Below, in pieces: positions 25,673 to 35,283 of a stretch of 64,000 nucleotides of DNA; the stretch's first letter is position 1; the number at the start of each line of letters is the position of its first letter. This DNA comes from Castellaniella sp049671645 (GTDB lineage Bacteria; Pseudomonadota; Gammaproteobacteria; Burkholderiales; Burkholderiaceae_B): contig NZ_JBATVG010000023.1 of the NCBI RefSeq assembly GCF_049671645.1, positions 62,001 to 126,000 on the forward strand, given 5' to 3'. A model generated the notes under the pieces. It was not told the origin of the DNA. It saw only the letters and a list, made by a program, of their open reading frames with translations, and made no database searches. The position numbers were made by a program, and so were the translations under genes.

Positions 25673-25894
25673 GAGGTCTCCTGGGAAATCGTTCGTCAGC
25701 TTGCGACCGCCAAGATGAATTACAAGCTGACAGGAAGCTGAATTTCTGTAAATTACCATAGATTCCGCCGACTCGCAGCAGAAACCCGCTGGAGCAGGAG
25801 CCGGCCACCCCGGGCGGACCGCCCGCAGGCACGGCAAGCCCGGAAACACAGGGGGCCGCGTCTCGCGGCCCCTGGAAACCCGAAGCGAAAGGGA

Positions 25895-26659
25895 TCAGTC
25901 CAGCCGCACGCCTTCGTGCAGCGCCACCACGCCGGCCGTCATATTGAAATACTGCACCCGGCCAAACCCCACCGTGCGCAGCATGTCGGCCAGCGTTTCC
26001 TGATCCGGGTGCATGCGGATGGATTCCGCGAGATAGCGGTAGCTGGCCTCGTCGGACGCCACGATCTGGCCGATCTTGGGCAGGATGTTGAAGGAGTACC
26101 AATCGTAGACGGGCGCCAGCGCCGGGGCCACGCGGGAAAATTCCAGCACCAGCAGTTTGCCGCCGGGTTTCAGCACCCGATGCATTTCGGCCAGCGCACG
26201 GTCTTTATGCGTCATGTTGCGCAAACCGAACGCCACCGACACCCGATCGAAATAGCGATCGGGAAACGGCAGGCATTCGGCGTCGCACACCGCCACCGGC
26301 GTCACCAGCCCGCGATCCAGCAGGCGGTCACGGCCCACCCGCAGCATGGAATCATTGATGTCGGTCAGCCAGACCTGGCCGGTCGGCCCGGCCCGCTTGG
26401 CGAAGGCCCGCGCCAGATCGCCGGTGCCCCCGGCGATATCCAGCACCCGCATGCCCGGGCGGACCTGCGCCCGGCCGACCGTAAAAGTCTTCCAGACCCG
26501 ATGCAGACCGCCCGACATCAGATCGTTCATCAAGTCGTAGCGGCCGGCGACCGAATGGAAGACCTCCGCGACGCGGTGGGCCTTGTCGGCCTCGCGGACG
26601 GTCTCGAATCCAAAATGGGTTTCCGGCCCCTGGCCGGGCTGTCGGGATGATTCACTCAT
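25895..26659 (-). CDS. ubiE: Ubiquinone/menaquinone C-methyltransferase UbiE
   Basis: SAM-dependent C-methylation of demethylmenaquinone and 2-methoxy-6-polyprenyl-1,4-benzoquinol. The SAM motif RVLDIAGGTGDLARAF, followed by DINDSMLRVGRDRLLDRG, FDRVSVAFGLRNMTHKDRAL and VLEFSRV, is the family fingerprint; the N-terminal FGFETVREADKAHRVAEVFH also fits. 254 aa with the ATG at 26659. It is divergent from phoB across 130 bases. Confidence 0.96.
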   Translation of the reverse strand: MSESSRQPGQGPETHFGFETVREADKAHRVAEVFHSVAGRYDLMNDLMSGGLHRVWKTFTVGRAQVRPGMRVLDIAGGTGDLARAFAKRAGPTGQVWLTDINDSMLRVGRDRLLDRGLVTPVAVCDAECLPFPDRYFDRVSVAFGLRNMTHKDRALAEMHRVLKPGGKLLVLEFSRVAPALAPVYDWYSFNILPKIGQIVASDEASYRYLAESIRMHPDQETLADMLRTVGFGRVQYFNMTAGVVALHEGVRLD

Positions 26660-26709
26660 GATCCGCGTATCGTACCGCATTCCTTCCCCCAAACGCCCCC
26701 GGACCCGGC

Positions 26710-26760
26710 TGCGACAACGTCATATGAATGAAATAATGTGACCGTATGATGACCCTGCTC
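26710..26760 (+). promoter_or_regulatory. Possible Pho-box-like region before phoB
   Basis: The AT-rich stretch from 26716 (AACGTCATATGAATGAAATA, then ATGTGACCGTATGATGAC) has CATA-type half-sites about 11 bases apart that loosely resemble the CTGTCATA pho box. phoB autoregulation is common, which makes this worth marking, but the match is poor. Confidence 0.3.
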
Positions 26761-26789
26761 AACACGACCACAGGATTCACACATCTGTC

Positions 26790-27485
26790 ATGTCCGCCAC
26801 GATTCTGATCATCGAAGACGAACCCGCCATCCTGGAACTGCTGTCCATCAATCTGCAACATGCCGGCTACACGGTCAACACGGCGCAGGACACCCGCCAG
26901 GCCCAGGCCCAGATCCAGAGCGTGCTGCCGGATCTGATCCTGCTGGACTGGATGCTGCCCGACCAGCCTGGCATCCGCCTGGCCCAGCAACTGCGCGCCG
27001 CCCCCCGCACCCGCGAAATCCCCCTGATCATGCTGACTGCGCGCGGCACGGAACAAGACAAGGTCGACGGGCTGGAAGCGGGCGCCGACGACTATCTGAC
27101 CAAGCCATTTTCCCCTCGCGAATTGCTCGCCCGCATCAAATCGCTGCTGCGCCGCCGGGCCCCTCAGCTCACGCCCGACCCGATCCAGGCAGGGGACCTT
27201 CGGCTGGACCCGAACACACGGCAGGTTTTCGGGAACCAGCAGGCGCTGCCCATGGGGCCGACCGAATTCCGCCTGCTACACTTCCTGATGACGCATGCGC
27301 AGCGCGTGTACAGCCGCAGTCAGCTGCTGGACCAAGTCTGGGGCGATCACGTCTTCGTGGAAGAACGCACCGTGGACGTCCACATCCGCCGCCTGCGCAA
27401 AGCACTCTCGCCTGCCCGCCAGGAACACACCATCCAGACCGTCCGAGGGGCCGGCTACCGTTTCAGCACGACATATACGGAATGA
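26790..27485 (+). CDS. phoB: Phosphate regulon response regulator PhoB
   Basis: An OmpR-family two-component regulator of 231 aa that activates phosphate-starvation genes. Receiver: acidic pair IIEDEP, phospho-acceptor Asp53 in LLDWMLPDQPG, and Lys in YLTKPFSPRELLARI. Winged helix: PMGPTEFRLLHFLMTHAQRV and FVEERTVDVHIRRLRKAL, ending IQTVRGAGYRFS. It overlaps phoR by 4 bases (ATGA), a translationally coupled pair. No pst or phoU genes are in the window. Confidence 0.94.
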   Translation: MSATILIIEDEPAILELLSINLQHAGYTVNTAQDTRQAQAQIQSVLPDLILLDWMLPDQPGIRLAQQLRAAPRTREIPLIMLTARGTEQDKVDGLEAGADDYLTKPFSPRELLARIKSLLRRRAPQLTPDPIQAGDLRLDPNTRQVFGNQQALPMGPTEFRLLHFLMTHAQRVYSRSQLLDQVWGDHVFVEERTVDVHIRRLRKALSPARQEHTIQTVRGAGYRFSTTYTE

Positions 27486-28810
27486 CCAAAACGCTTGTTT
27501 CCATCGCGCTCTGGGCGCTGGGCGGCTGGCTGCTGGGCGCCTGGCTGGGCGCCGCCACCGGCTGGGCGGTCTTCGCCCTGGGGCTGCTCGCCATGATCCT
27601 GGCCAGCGGCCTGCAGCTGTCGCGCATCGCCCGCTGGGTGCGCAACATCGACGACCCGCCGCCACCTTCGGTCGGCCCCTGGGACGAAGTCCTGGCGCCC
27701 ATCTACCGCAAGCTGAAACAGAACCGCCTGGACCTGCAGGAACGCAGCCGCAACTTCCAGCGCGCCCTGCTGGCCGCCGAGGCCCTGCCCGACGGCGCCC
27801 TGACCCTGGCGCCGGACAAGTCGCTGGTGTGGTGCAACCAGACGGCGGCCGACCATCTGGGCCTGGACCTGGGCCAGGACCGGGGGCACAGCATCCTGAA
27901 CATCATCCGGGCGCCGGAGTTCGCCCACTATGCGCGCCAGGACAGCTGGGACAAGCCGCTGATCCTGCACCTGAACAGGGACGGCCAGACCCGCACCCTG
28001 ATGCTGCACCTGGCGCCTTACGGCGTCGGCCAGTTCCTGATGGTCACGCGCGACATCACCCAGATCGAACGCCTGGAAAACACCCGCAAGGATTTCGTCG
28101 CCAACGTCTCCCACGAAATGCGCACCCCGTTGACCGTGCTGTCCGGTTTCGTGGAAACGCTGCTGGACCTGCCCGACGAGGCCATCAGCACCGACCAGCG
28201 GCGTCATTACCTGGAACTCATGGCCCAGCAGGCCCACAACATGCAGGCGCTGGTCGCCGATCTGCTCACCCTGTCGTCCCTGGAAACCACCCCCAACGGC
28301 CCCGGCAACCCGGTGCCTGTGCCCGCGCTGATCCGCACGGCCCTGACCCAATGCCAGGCGCTGTCGAACGGCCAGCACCAGTTCGACGTGCGCGTGGACG
28401 ACACGCTGCAGGTGGTCGGCCAGAGCAGCGAGCTGTCGTCGGCGCTCACCAACCTGCTGACCAACGCCGTGCGCTACACCCCGGCGGGCGGCACGATCAC
28501 CGTACACTGGGAGCGGCAGGCCGACGGCGGCGCCTGCTATCGGGTTCACGATACCGGCATCGGCATCGCCTCGGACGACATTCCCCGCCTGACTGAACGC
28601 TTTTTCCGGGTGGACCGGGGACGATCCCGCGCCACGGGCGGCACAGGCCTGGGCCTGGCCATCACCAAACACGTGGTCTTGCGCCACCAGGCCACGCTGG
28701 ACATCGACAGCATACCGGGCGCCGGCAGCACGTTTTCAATCGTCTTCCCCGCCGCGCGGGTCAACGTGACGGCCCGGGCGGCAGCCGCCCGGGAAGATCA
28801 TGCCGCCTGA
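27482..28810 (+). CDS. phoR: Phosphate regulon sensor histidine kinase PhoR
   Basis: A 442-aa inner-membrane kinase that phosphorylates PhoB when phosphate is low. Two closely spaced N-terminal helices (about residues 5-40) have almost no periplasmic loop, as in PhoR. A PAS domain (LPDGALTLAPDKSLVWCNQT) precedes the H-box FVANVSHEMRTPLTVLSGFV (His211), the N-box LTNLLTNAVRYTP, G1 HDTGIGI and G2 TGGTGLGLAITKH. The lack of an external sensor fits control through the Pst/PhoU complex. It converges on ilvA with a 12-base gap. Confidence 0.93.
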   Translation: MTKTLVSIALWALGGWLLGAWLGAATGWAVFALGLLAMILASGLQLSRIARWVRNIDDPPPPSVGPWDEVLAPIYRKLKQNRLDLQERSRNFQRALLAAEALPDGALTLAPDKSLVWCNQTAADHLGLDLGQDRGHSILNIIRAPEFAHYARQDSWDKPLILHLNRDGQTRTLMLHLAPYGVGQFLMVTRDITQIERLENTRKDFVANVSHEMRTPLTVLSGFVETLLDLPDEAISTDQRRHYLELMAQQAHNMQALVADLLTLSSLETTPNGPGNPVPVPALIRTALTQCQALSNGQHQFDVRVDDTLQVVGQSSELSSALTNLLTNAVRYTPAGGTITVHWERQADGGACYRVHDTGIGIASDDIPRLTERFFRVDRGRSRATGGTGLGLAITKHVVLRHQATLDIDSIPGAGSTFSIVFPAARVNVTARAAAAREDHAA

Positions 28811-28822
28811 AACCGCGCCGGC

Positions 28823-30331
28823 TTACAGAAACAATTGATAGGCGGGGTTGTCCGTTTCGTTCCAGTACGGGTAGCCCAAGGTGGACAGGAAGTCCTTGAA
28901 GGCCTTCTTGTCGTCCGGCGGCACCTGGATACCCACCAGGATGCGGCCATAATCGTCGCCCTGGTTCCGGTAATGGAACAGACTGATGTTCCAATCCGGA
29001 TTCATGGCGCCCAGGAATTTCATCAGGGCGCCCGGGCGTTCCGGAAATTCAAAGCGGTAGAGCACCTCGTGCTTGGCCAGGCCCGAATGGCCGCCCACCA
29101 TGTAGCGCAGGTGCGTCTTGGCCATTTCATTGCCGGTCAGATCCAGCGTGGGAAAGTCCTGCTTGCGGAAATGCGCGGCCAGTTTTTCGATTTCCGCTTC
29201 GGACCGGATCTGCAGCCCGACATACACATGGGCCTTTTCGGCATCGGAAATCCGGTAATTGAATTCCGTCACGGCCCGCTGGCCCACCGCTTCGCACAAG
29301 CGCAGGAAGCTGCCGCGCTTTTCAGGCAAGGTGATGGCGAACAGGGCCTCGCGGGCTTCGCCGACGTCGGCGCGTTCCGCCACGAACCGCAAGCGGTCGA
29401 AATTCATGTTGGCGCCGCAGGTGATGGCCACCAGGGTCTTGCCCTTCCATTTCTGCTGGGCCGCATAACGCTTGGCCCCGGCCAGCGCCAAGGCGCCGGC
29501 CGGCTCCAGCACGCTGCGCGTGTCCTGAAAGACGTCCTTGATGCCGGCGCAGATCGCATCCGTATCGACCGTCACGAAGTCATCCACGTATTCGCGCACC
29601 AGGCGGAAGGTTTCCTGGCCGACCTGCTTGACCGCCGTGCCGTCGGAAAACAAGCCCACGTCGTTCAGGCGCACCCGGCGCCCAGCCCGCACGCTGCGGA
29701 CCATGGCATCGGAATCCTCGGTCTGCACACCGATCACCTGGATTTCCGGTCGCAATTGCTTGATGTAGGCGGCCACGCCGGAAATCAGCCCGCCGCCGCC
29801 GATCGCCACGAATACGGCATCGATGGGCCCCGGGTGCTGGCGCAGGATTTCCATGCCCACGGTACCCTGCCCCGCGATCACATCGGGGTCATCAAAGGGA
29901 TGCACGAAGGTCAGGCCATCGCGCTTCTGCAATTCGACGGCATGCTCGGCCGCGTCGGTGAAGCTGTCGCCAAACAGCACGACCTCGCCGCCCAAGGCCC
30001 GCACGGCATCGATCTTGACCTGGGGCGTGGTCACGGGCATGACGATCACAGCCCGGCACTTCAGACGGCTTGCGGACAACGCCACCCCCTGGGCATGATT
30101 GCCGGCCGATGCCGCAATCACCCCGCGTTTGAGCTCATCGGCGCTGAGATGCGCCATTTTGTTATAGGCGCCGCGCAGCTTGAAGCTGAACACCGGCTGG
30201 GTGTCTTCGCGCTTGAGCAGCACGGTATTGCCGATGCGTTTGCTAATTCGAGGGGCCAGGTCCAGGGGGGTTTCGTGAGCGACGTCATAGACTTTGGACG
30301 TCAGAATGCGCTTCAGATAATCAACGGACAT
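28823..30331 (-). CDS. ilvA: Threonine ammonia-lyase, biosynthetic
   Basis: PLP-dependent deaminase of threonine to 2-oxobutanoate, first step of isoleucine synthesis. PLP lysine K51 lies in PVFSFKLRGAYNKM; the Asn/Gly loop SAGNHAQGVALSA and the glycine-rich phosphate clamp AIGGGGLISGVAAY follow. Two C-terminal ACT regulatory domains (about residues 330-500) mark the long, isoleucine-inhibited biosynthetic form; 502 aa is typical. The ATG at 30331 gives MSVDYLKRIL, the usual start; a longer open frame upstream is not supported. Confidence 0.96.
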   Translation of the reverse strand: MSVDYLKRILTSKVYDVAHETPLDLAPRISKRIGNTVLLKREDTQPVFSFKLRGAYNKMAHLSADELKRGVIAASAGNHAQGVALSASRLKCRAVIVMPVTTPQVKIDAVRALGGEVVLFGDSFTDAAEHAVELQKRDGLTFVHPFDDPDVIAGQGTVGMEILRQHPGPIDAVFVAIGGGGLISGVAAYIKQLRPEIQVIGVQTEDSDAMVRSVRAGRRVRLNDVGLFSDGTAVKQVGQETFRLVREYVDDFVTVDTDAICAGIKDVFQDTRSVLEPAGALALAGAKRYAAQQKWKGKTLVAITCGANMNFDRLRFVAERADVGEAREALFAITLPEKRGSFLRLCEAVGQRAVTEFNYRISDAEKAHVYVGLQIRSEAEIEKLAAHFRKQDFPTLDLTGNEMAKTHLRYMVGGHSGLAKHEVLYRFEFPERPGALMKFLGAMNPDWNISLFHYRNQGDDYGRILVGIQVPPDDKKAFKDFLSTLGYPYWNETDNPAYQLFL

Positions 30332-30498
30332 GGCACGCAAAGGGTGATGAAGGGAACTGAAGAGAGTATCACAGGGAAAACCATGCCTGCGCGGCAGCAG
30401 ACACGACGCCCGCCGCGTCGCCCGGCGGCCACAGCGCTTCGGCTGGCGCTCGACGAAAATCCGGCGGACCGGTACAGTGGCGGGGTTACGGAAAACTG

Positions 30499-32016
30499 AT
30501 GATTCGCACCATGGGCCCAGAGCAGCGCTACGCATTCGACAAGCCGCTGTGCCTTGCCATCGCGGTGTTGTGCCTGGCCGCCATCGGCGCCATCTGGCTG
30601 GCCGTGCAGCAGCGGATCAGCAGCGAACGCGATCAGGCGGTCAGCGCCGCCCAGCGGGCCAACTCCAACCTGACCATTGCCTTCGAACAAGACATCTTTC
30701 GCACACTGAAAGCCGCGGAACAGGTCGCCGCCTTTGCCCGCGAAGGCTATCTGCGGCACGGCACGCCCCCGGATCTGCGGGGTTGGGTCCGGGACCACGT
30801 GATCCGGGAGGACATGTTCACCATCATCAGCGTGGTGAATGCGCAAGGCGCGATCATCGCCAGCACCCAGGATACCCCGCCCGAGGTGAATTACGCGGAC
30901 CGGGATTTCTTCCTGGCTCAACGCGACAATCTTCACGATACCCTGTTCATCAGCCGCCCCGTCCTGGGCAGGGTATCGGAGCAATGGCGCATTCCGCTCT
31001 CCCTGCGGATCACTCTGCCGGATGGCCGCTTCGGCGGTGTGATCGTCATGGCGATCGACCCCGCCTATCTGACCAGCTTCTATCGGCAGGCCGATCTGGG
31101 CGTCCACGGCATGTTGGGGGTCACGGGGCTGGACGGCTACACGCGCGGGCGCAATATCGGCGGCAAGATCAGCTTCGACCAGGATTCCCGCGCGTCAACC
31201 TGGTTCATCCGCCGCGCCACCCAGCCGGCGGGCAATTTCGTGGATGAAGGCGAACTGGACGGCGTCCGGCGCATCATCAGCTACCGCACGCTGGGCGACT
31301 ACCCCCTGATGGCAGTGGTCGGCACCGCCTACGACGAAGCGATCGCTCCATCCGCGCAACGGCGCACCGGATACCTGCTGGCCGCGAGCGCTTCCTCGGT
31401 CCTGATCCTGTGCTTTGCCACCGCCCTGATCCTGGGCATGGCGCGCCAGCGCGCCGTTACGCTGGCCCTGCAGGCCAGCGAAGCCGGACTGGCGCACGCA
31501 GCCCGGCACGACCCCCTGACGGGGCTGGCCAACCGGATACTGTTCCAGGAACGCTGTACGCGGGCGCTGGAGTTCGCGCGCCGACACAACACCCAGGCAG
31601 CCATTCTGTACCTGGACCTGGACGGCTTCAAGGCGGTGAACGACTGCTACGGGCACCTGACGGGGGATGATCTGCTTCAGCAAGTGGCCCGGCGGCTCAA
31701 GCGCCATGTCCGGGCAACGTCGGAAGACACGGTGGCGCGATTCGGCGGCGATGAGTTCGCCATCGCGCTGGGCAATCTGCAAACCCAGGAAGACGGCGAA
31801 CGCATCATCTACAACGTCCTGCACGCCCTGCGGCAACCCTTTGACCTGAGCGGCATCGAAGTGAACATTTCCGCCAGCATCGGCGCCGTGCTGTACCCTC
31901 TGCACGGCGCGGACCTGGATACCTTGATCGGCCGGGCCGACACCGCCATGTACGCGGCGAAAAACGCCGGCAAGAACCAATTCGTCTGGTGGTCGACGGG
32001 GATGCAGCCGGACTGA
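30499..32016 (+). CDS. Cache-type sensor diguanylate cyclase (GGDEF)
   Basis: A 505-aa membrane protein. Two membrane helices (about residues 17-39 and 290-315) flank a periplasmic dCache-like sensor (DMFTIISVVNAQGAIIASTQ; YADRDFFLAQRDNLHDTLFI; SLRITLPDGRFGGVIVMAID). The cytoplasmic GGDEF domain is intact: DPLTGLANRILF, LYLDLDGFKAVNDCYGH, VARFGGDEFAIAL. The inhibitory RxxD site five residues before GGDEF reads TSED, so product inhibition is probably lost. It should make cyclic di-GMP in response to an unknown small ligand. It starts 167 bases from the divergent ilvA gene. Confidence 0.9.
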   Translation: MIRTMGPEQRYAFDKPLCLAIAVLCLAAIGAIWLAVQQRISSERDQAVSAAQRANSNLTIAFEQDIFRTLKAAEQVAAFAREGYLRHGTPPDLRGWVRDHVIREDMFTIISVVNAQGAIIASTQDTPPEVNYADRDFFLAQRDNLHDTLFISRPVLGRVSEQWRIPLSLRITLPDGRFGGVIVMAIDPAYLTSFYRQADLGVHGMLGVTGLDGYTRGRNIGGKISFDQDSRASTWFIRRATQPAGNFVDEGELDGVRRIISYRTLGDYPLMAVVGTAYDEAIAPSAQRRTGYLLAASASSVLILCFATALILGMARQRAVTLALQASEAGLAHAARHDPLTGLANRILFQERCTRALEFARRHNTQAAILYLDLDGFKAVNDCYGHLTGDDLLQQVARRLKRHVRATSEDTVARFGGDEFAIALGNLQTQEDGERIIYNVLHALRQPFDLSGIEVNISASIGAVLYPLHGADLDTLIGRADTAMYAAKNAGKNQFVWWSTGMQPD

Positions 32017-32038
32017 ACCCCGCCTCCAGGCCGATCGA

Positions 32039-32905
32039 TCACAGGGCGGCGATGGCCTGGTCGTAGCCTGCCCGCAAGCGGGCATATACCGGGCCAGGCC
32101 GGCCGGCGCCCACCGGGCGACCGTCATATTGCGTGATCGGCAGGACTTCCTTGGTGGCCGACGAGAGCATCAGCTCGTCGGCTTCGGCGACCTCGGCCTG
32201 GGTGATGGCCCGGGACTCGAAGGGAATGCCGGCGCCGGCCGCGAGCTGTTCCAGAAAACCGTAGCGGATGCCTTCCAGGATGAGATGATCCCGCACCGGG
32301 GCGCGCAGCACGCCATCCTTGACGACCCAGATATTGCAGGATGAACCCTCGGACAGCTTGCCATCGCGAAACTGCACGACTTCGTCCACGCCCGCGTCCG
32401 TGGCGTACTGTTTGGCCAGCACGTTGCCCAGCAAGGAGACGGATTTGATTTCACAGTGCAGCCAGCGTTCGTCGGGCATGCTGACCGCCGTCATGCCCTG
32501 CTCGCGCTTATGGGCGTCGGGACGTTTCAGCGGCGATACCATGCAAAAGACCGTGGCCTGGCTGCTGGCCGGGAAACCATGATCCCGCTTCGCCACGCCG
32601 CGCGTGACTTGCAGATACACCGTGCAATCCCCCTGGGCGCCTGAGCGCGACAGCATGTCGCCCACCAGGGTTTCCCAATCGGACATGCTACGCCCGGTGT
32701 CCAGGCGAATGGCCTTCAGGCTGCGCTGCAAGCGCGCCAGGTGGTTCTGCATCAGGAAGGGCTTGCCCCCATAGCAAGGAACGACCTCGTAGATGCCATC
32801 GCCAAAAATGAAGCCTCGGTCCAGGACCGAAATCTTGGCATCGCCCAGCCGGACGTAATCGCCATTCAGATAGACAATGCTGTCATTGTCGACACCGGGA
32901 ATCAT
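32039..32905 (-). CDS. dat: D-amino-acid aminotransferase (class IV)
   Basis: PLP fold-type IV transaminase of 288 aa that interconverts D-amino acids and 2-oxo acids. The N-terminus YLNGDYVRLGDAKISVLDRG and FGDGIYEVVPCYGG fits D-alanine aminotransferase; the PLP lysine is K154 in CEIKSVSLLGN, the PLP-gripping Glu lies in the stretch FRDGKLSEGSSCNIWVV, and LSSATKEVLPI closes the site. Branched-chain aminotransferases and ADC lyases are relatives, but the overall pattern favours Dat. Its position at the edge of a hydantoin/carbamoylase cluster suggests it takes the released D-amino acids to oxo acids, although dat also occurs in this family next to lipB. Confidence 0.85.
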   Translation of the reverse strand: MIPGVDNDSIVYLNGDYVRLGDAKISVLDRGFIFGDGIYEVVPCYGGKPFLMQNHLARLQRSLKAIRLDTGRSMSDWETLVGDMLSRSGAQGDCTVYLQVTRGVAKRDHGFPASSQATVFCMVSPLKRPDAHKREQGMTAVSMPDERWLHCEIKSVSLLGNVLAKQYATDAGVDEVVQFRDGKLSEGSSCNIWVVKDGVLRAPVRDHLILEGIRYGFLEQLAAGAGIPFESRAITQAEVAEADELMLSSATKEVLPITQYDGRPVGAGRPGPVYARLRAGYDQAIAAL

Positions 32906-32920
32906 GACTCACACCTTCCA

Positions 32921-32951
32921 CAAAAAAAGGGCCGGCCAGGACGGCCGGCCC
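32921..32951 (-). terminator. Rho-independent terminator after gltL
   Basis: On the minus strand, GGGCCGGCC and GGCCGGCCC form a 9-bp stem around five bases and are followed by seven T residues. It ends the gltIJKL transcript just before dat. Confidence 0.9.
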
Positions 32952-32960
32952 GGCAAACCA

Positions 32961-33695
32961 TCAGTGATGCAGGATCTTGGACAGGAAATGCTTGGCGCGC
33001 TCGGAGCGGGCATCCGGATTGCCGAAGAATTCGTCTTTCGCGCAGTCCTCGATGATGGCGCCCTGATCCATGAAGATCACCCGGTCGGCCACGCTGCGGG
33101 CGAACCCCATTTCGTGGGTCACGACCATCATGGTCATGCCTTCCTTGGCCAGATCCACCATGACGTCCAGCACCTCGTTGACCATTTCCGGGTCCAGAGC
33201 CGACGTGGGTTCATCAAACAGCATGGCCATCGGGTCCATGGCCAGGGCCCGGGCGATTGCGACGCGCTGCTGCTGGCCGCCGGACAGCTGGCCGGGGTAT
33301 TTGTCGATGTGGGCGCTCAGCCCGACACGGTCCAGCAAGGCCCGGCCGCGTTCCTTGGCATCCGATTCCGACCGGCCCAGCACTTTCATCTGCGCCAAAG
33401 TCAGATTGCGCATGACCGACAGGTGGGGGAACAATTCGAAGTGCTGGAACACCATGCCGATGCTTGAGCGCAGTTTCGGCAGATTGGTGCCCGCGGCGCC
33501 CACGGACACCCCATCGATGAAGATCTCGCCCTTCTGGAAGGGTTCCAGCGCATTGGCGGTCTTGATCAACGTGGATTTCCCCGACCCGGACGGACCGCAG
33601 ATCACCACGACCTCACCCTTGGACACCGATGTCGTGCAATCCGTCAGGACTTGAAAGGACCCATACCATTTGCTGACGTTCTTGAATTCAATCAT
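32961..33695 (-). CDS. gltL: Glutamate/aspartate ABC transporter ATP-binding protein
   Basis: A 244-aa ABC ATPase of the polar-amino-acid (PAAT) family. Walker A GPSGSGKST, Q-loop FQHFELFPHLSVM, signature QLSGGQQQRVAIARAL, Walker B MAMLFDEPTSALDPEMV and H-loop THEMGFARSVADRVIFMDQG are all intact. It powers the GltJK channel. Fourth gene of gltI-J-K-L, 15 bases after gltK, followed by a terminator. Confidence 0.92.
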   Translation of the reverse strand: MIEFKNVSKWYGSFQVLTDCTTSVSKGEVVVICGPSGSGKSTLIKTANALEPFQKGEIFIDGVSVGAAGTNLPKLRSSIGMVFQHFELFPHLSVMRNLTLAQMKVLGRSESDAKERGRALLDRVGLSAHIDKYPGQLSGGQQQRVAIARALAMDPMAMLFDEPTSALDPEMVNEVLDVMVDLAKEGMTMMVVTHEMGFARSVADRVIFMDQGAIIEDCAKDEFFGNPDARSERAKHFLSKILHH

Positions 33696-33710
33696 GAATA
33701 ACTCCTGCCC

Positions 33711-34400
33711 TTAGCGCACGATGGCGATGCGGCGCTCCAGCCGTTTGACCGAGCGGGATGCAATATACGAAATGAGGAAATAGACGACGGCGGCGAAGAT
33801 GAACATTTCGACCATCCGGCCGTCGCGCTGCGCGATGTTGTTGGCGGCGCCGAGGAAGTCGGTCAGCGACAGCACATAGACCAGGGACGTATCCTGGAAC
33901 AACACGATCATCTGCGTCAGCAGCACCGGCGTCATGTTGCGAAACGCCTGCGGCAGCACGATCTGGCCCATGACCTGCCAATAGTTCAGGCCCAGCGCAT
34001 ACCCCGCGCCGACCTGGCCGAAAGGAATCGACTGGATGCCGGCCCGCATGATTTCGCAGAAATACGCGGCCTCGAACAGGATGAACGTGATCAGCGCCGA
34101 CGTAAACCCGCCCACGGCGATCGGCCGTCCGGCGCCGGTCACCCAGCCGATGATGTAGGGCACCAGGAAATAGAACCAGAAAATGATCAGAATCAGCGGC
34201 AACGCCCGCATGAGATTGACGTAGAACCCTGCCACACCGGATATCACCCGGTTGGAGGACAGCCGCATCATGGCCATCAGGGTCCCCAGGATCACTGCCC
34301 CGATCGTAGCCACGACCGTGAGTTTCACTGTGAACACCAGGCCCGTGCCCAATACGTAGGGCAATGTGCGCCAGATGACTTCAAAATCGAATCCGTGCAT
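33711..34400 (-). CDS. gltK: Glutamate/aspartate ABC transporter permease GltK
   Basis: A 229-aa integral membrane permease with about five helices. The EAA loop that docks on the ATPase reads QVGAGYALGLNYWQVMGQIV followed by LPQAFR. The N-terminus FDFEVIWRTLPYVLGTGLVF resembles E. coli GltK. It lies 10 bases after gltJ and 15 before gltL. Confidence 0.9.
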   Translation of the reverse strand: MHGFDFEVIWRTLPYVLGTGLVFTVKLTVVATIGAVILGTLMAMMRLSSNRVISGVAGFYVNLMRALPLILIIFWFYFLVPYIIGWVTGAGRPIAVGGFTSALITFILFEAAYFCEIMRAGIQSIPFGQVGAGYALGLNYWQVMGQIVLPQAFRNMTPVLLTQMIVLFQDTSLVYVLSLTDFLGAANNIAQRDGRMVEMFIFAAVVYFLISYIASRSVKRLERRIAIVR

Positions 34401-34410
34401 GGTCGCCCCC

Positions 34411-35151
34411 TTAGCGCTTGGTGCCGATGAAGCCCGGCACGCTGATCCATTTTTCGATCAGGCGCATCAGCACCACGACCACCAGATTGATGATCAGGTA
34501 CAGGATGGTGGCGGCTGTGAAGCTTTCGAAAATCTGGAAGGAAAATTCCTGCATGGAACGGGCTGCCCCGGTGATTTCCAGCAGGCCGATGGTGAAGGCG
34601 ATGGACGAGTTCTTGATCAAGTTCAAGGCTTCGGAAGTCAGCGGCGGCATGATGATGCGCGCTGTCATGGGCAACAGAATGTAGCGATAGACCTGCGGCC
34701 GGGTCAGGCCCAGGGCGGTGCCCGCCATGTTCTGCCCAAGCGGCAGCGCCGTGATGCCGGCCCGCACCTGTTCCGCGATCCGGGACGAGGTGAACAGCCC
34801 CAGGCAGACGGTGGCCGTCCAGAATGTGCTCCAGACGGGATCGGCCTGCTTGATCGCATCGCCCAGCGCCTGAGGCACGATTTCCGGAAAGACGAAATAC
34901 CACAAGAACATCTGCACCAGCAGTGGCACGTTGCGGAAGAGTTCGACGTAGGCGGCGCACACGCGTTCGACCCAGCCGATGCGGGTGGTGCGCAGGACCC
35001 CGACGATGACGCCGAGCGCCAGGGCGATGATCCAGGCCAGGACCGATACGCCGAGGGTCCAGTAAGCGCCCCGGATCAGGGTGTGCAGATAGGTTCCGGT
35101 GCCATCAGGGGCGTCCGCCCAGAAAATCAGCCAGTTCCAGTGGTAATTCAT
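34411..35151 (-). CDS. gltJ: Glutamate/aspartate ABC transporter permease GltJ
   Basis: A 246-aa integral membrane permease, opening MNYHWNWLIFWADAPDGTGT as in GltJ proteins, with the EAA-type loop ALPLGQNMAGTALGLTRPQV and LLPMTAR. About five membrane helices. It pairs with GltK to form the channel. It is separated from gltI by 132 bases that hold two hairpins, probably lowering its expression relative to the binding protein. Confidence 0.9.
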   Translation of the reverse strand: MNYHWNWLIFWADAPDGTGTYLHTLIRGAYWTLGVSVLAWIIALALGVIVGVLRTTRIGWVERVCAAYVELFRNVPLLVQMFLWYFVFPEIVPQALGDAIKQADPVWSTFWTATVCLGLFTSSRIAEQVRAGITALPLGQNMAGTALGLTRPQVYRYILLPMTARIIMPPLTSEALNLIKNSSIAFTIGLLEITGAARSMQEFSFQIFESFTAATILYLIINLVVVVLMRLIEKWISVPGFIGTKR

Positions 35152-35169
35152 ATGGATATCCTATGGAGC

Positions 35170-35249
35170 GCCCTCCGGGTGCGGAGGGCCGCGCCCGGTG
35201 ACACCTGTGATGCAAACGGCACCTCCCAGCGCTGAGTCCGGGAGGTGCC
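35170..35249 (-). promoter_or_regulatory. Two intercistronic hairpins between gltI and gltJ
   Basis: GGCACCTCCC (35218-35227) pairs perfectly with GGGAGGTGCC (35240-35249). A second hairpin, GCCCTCCG / CGGAGGGC, spans 35170-35189. Neither has a T-run. Such structures after a binding-protein gene usually stabilise the upstream message and cut read-through into the permeases. Confidence 0.7.
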
Positions 35250-35283
35250 GCCACTTTCGCAGTGTTTCCCTAAGGACTACGGA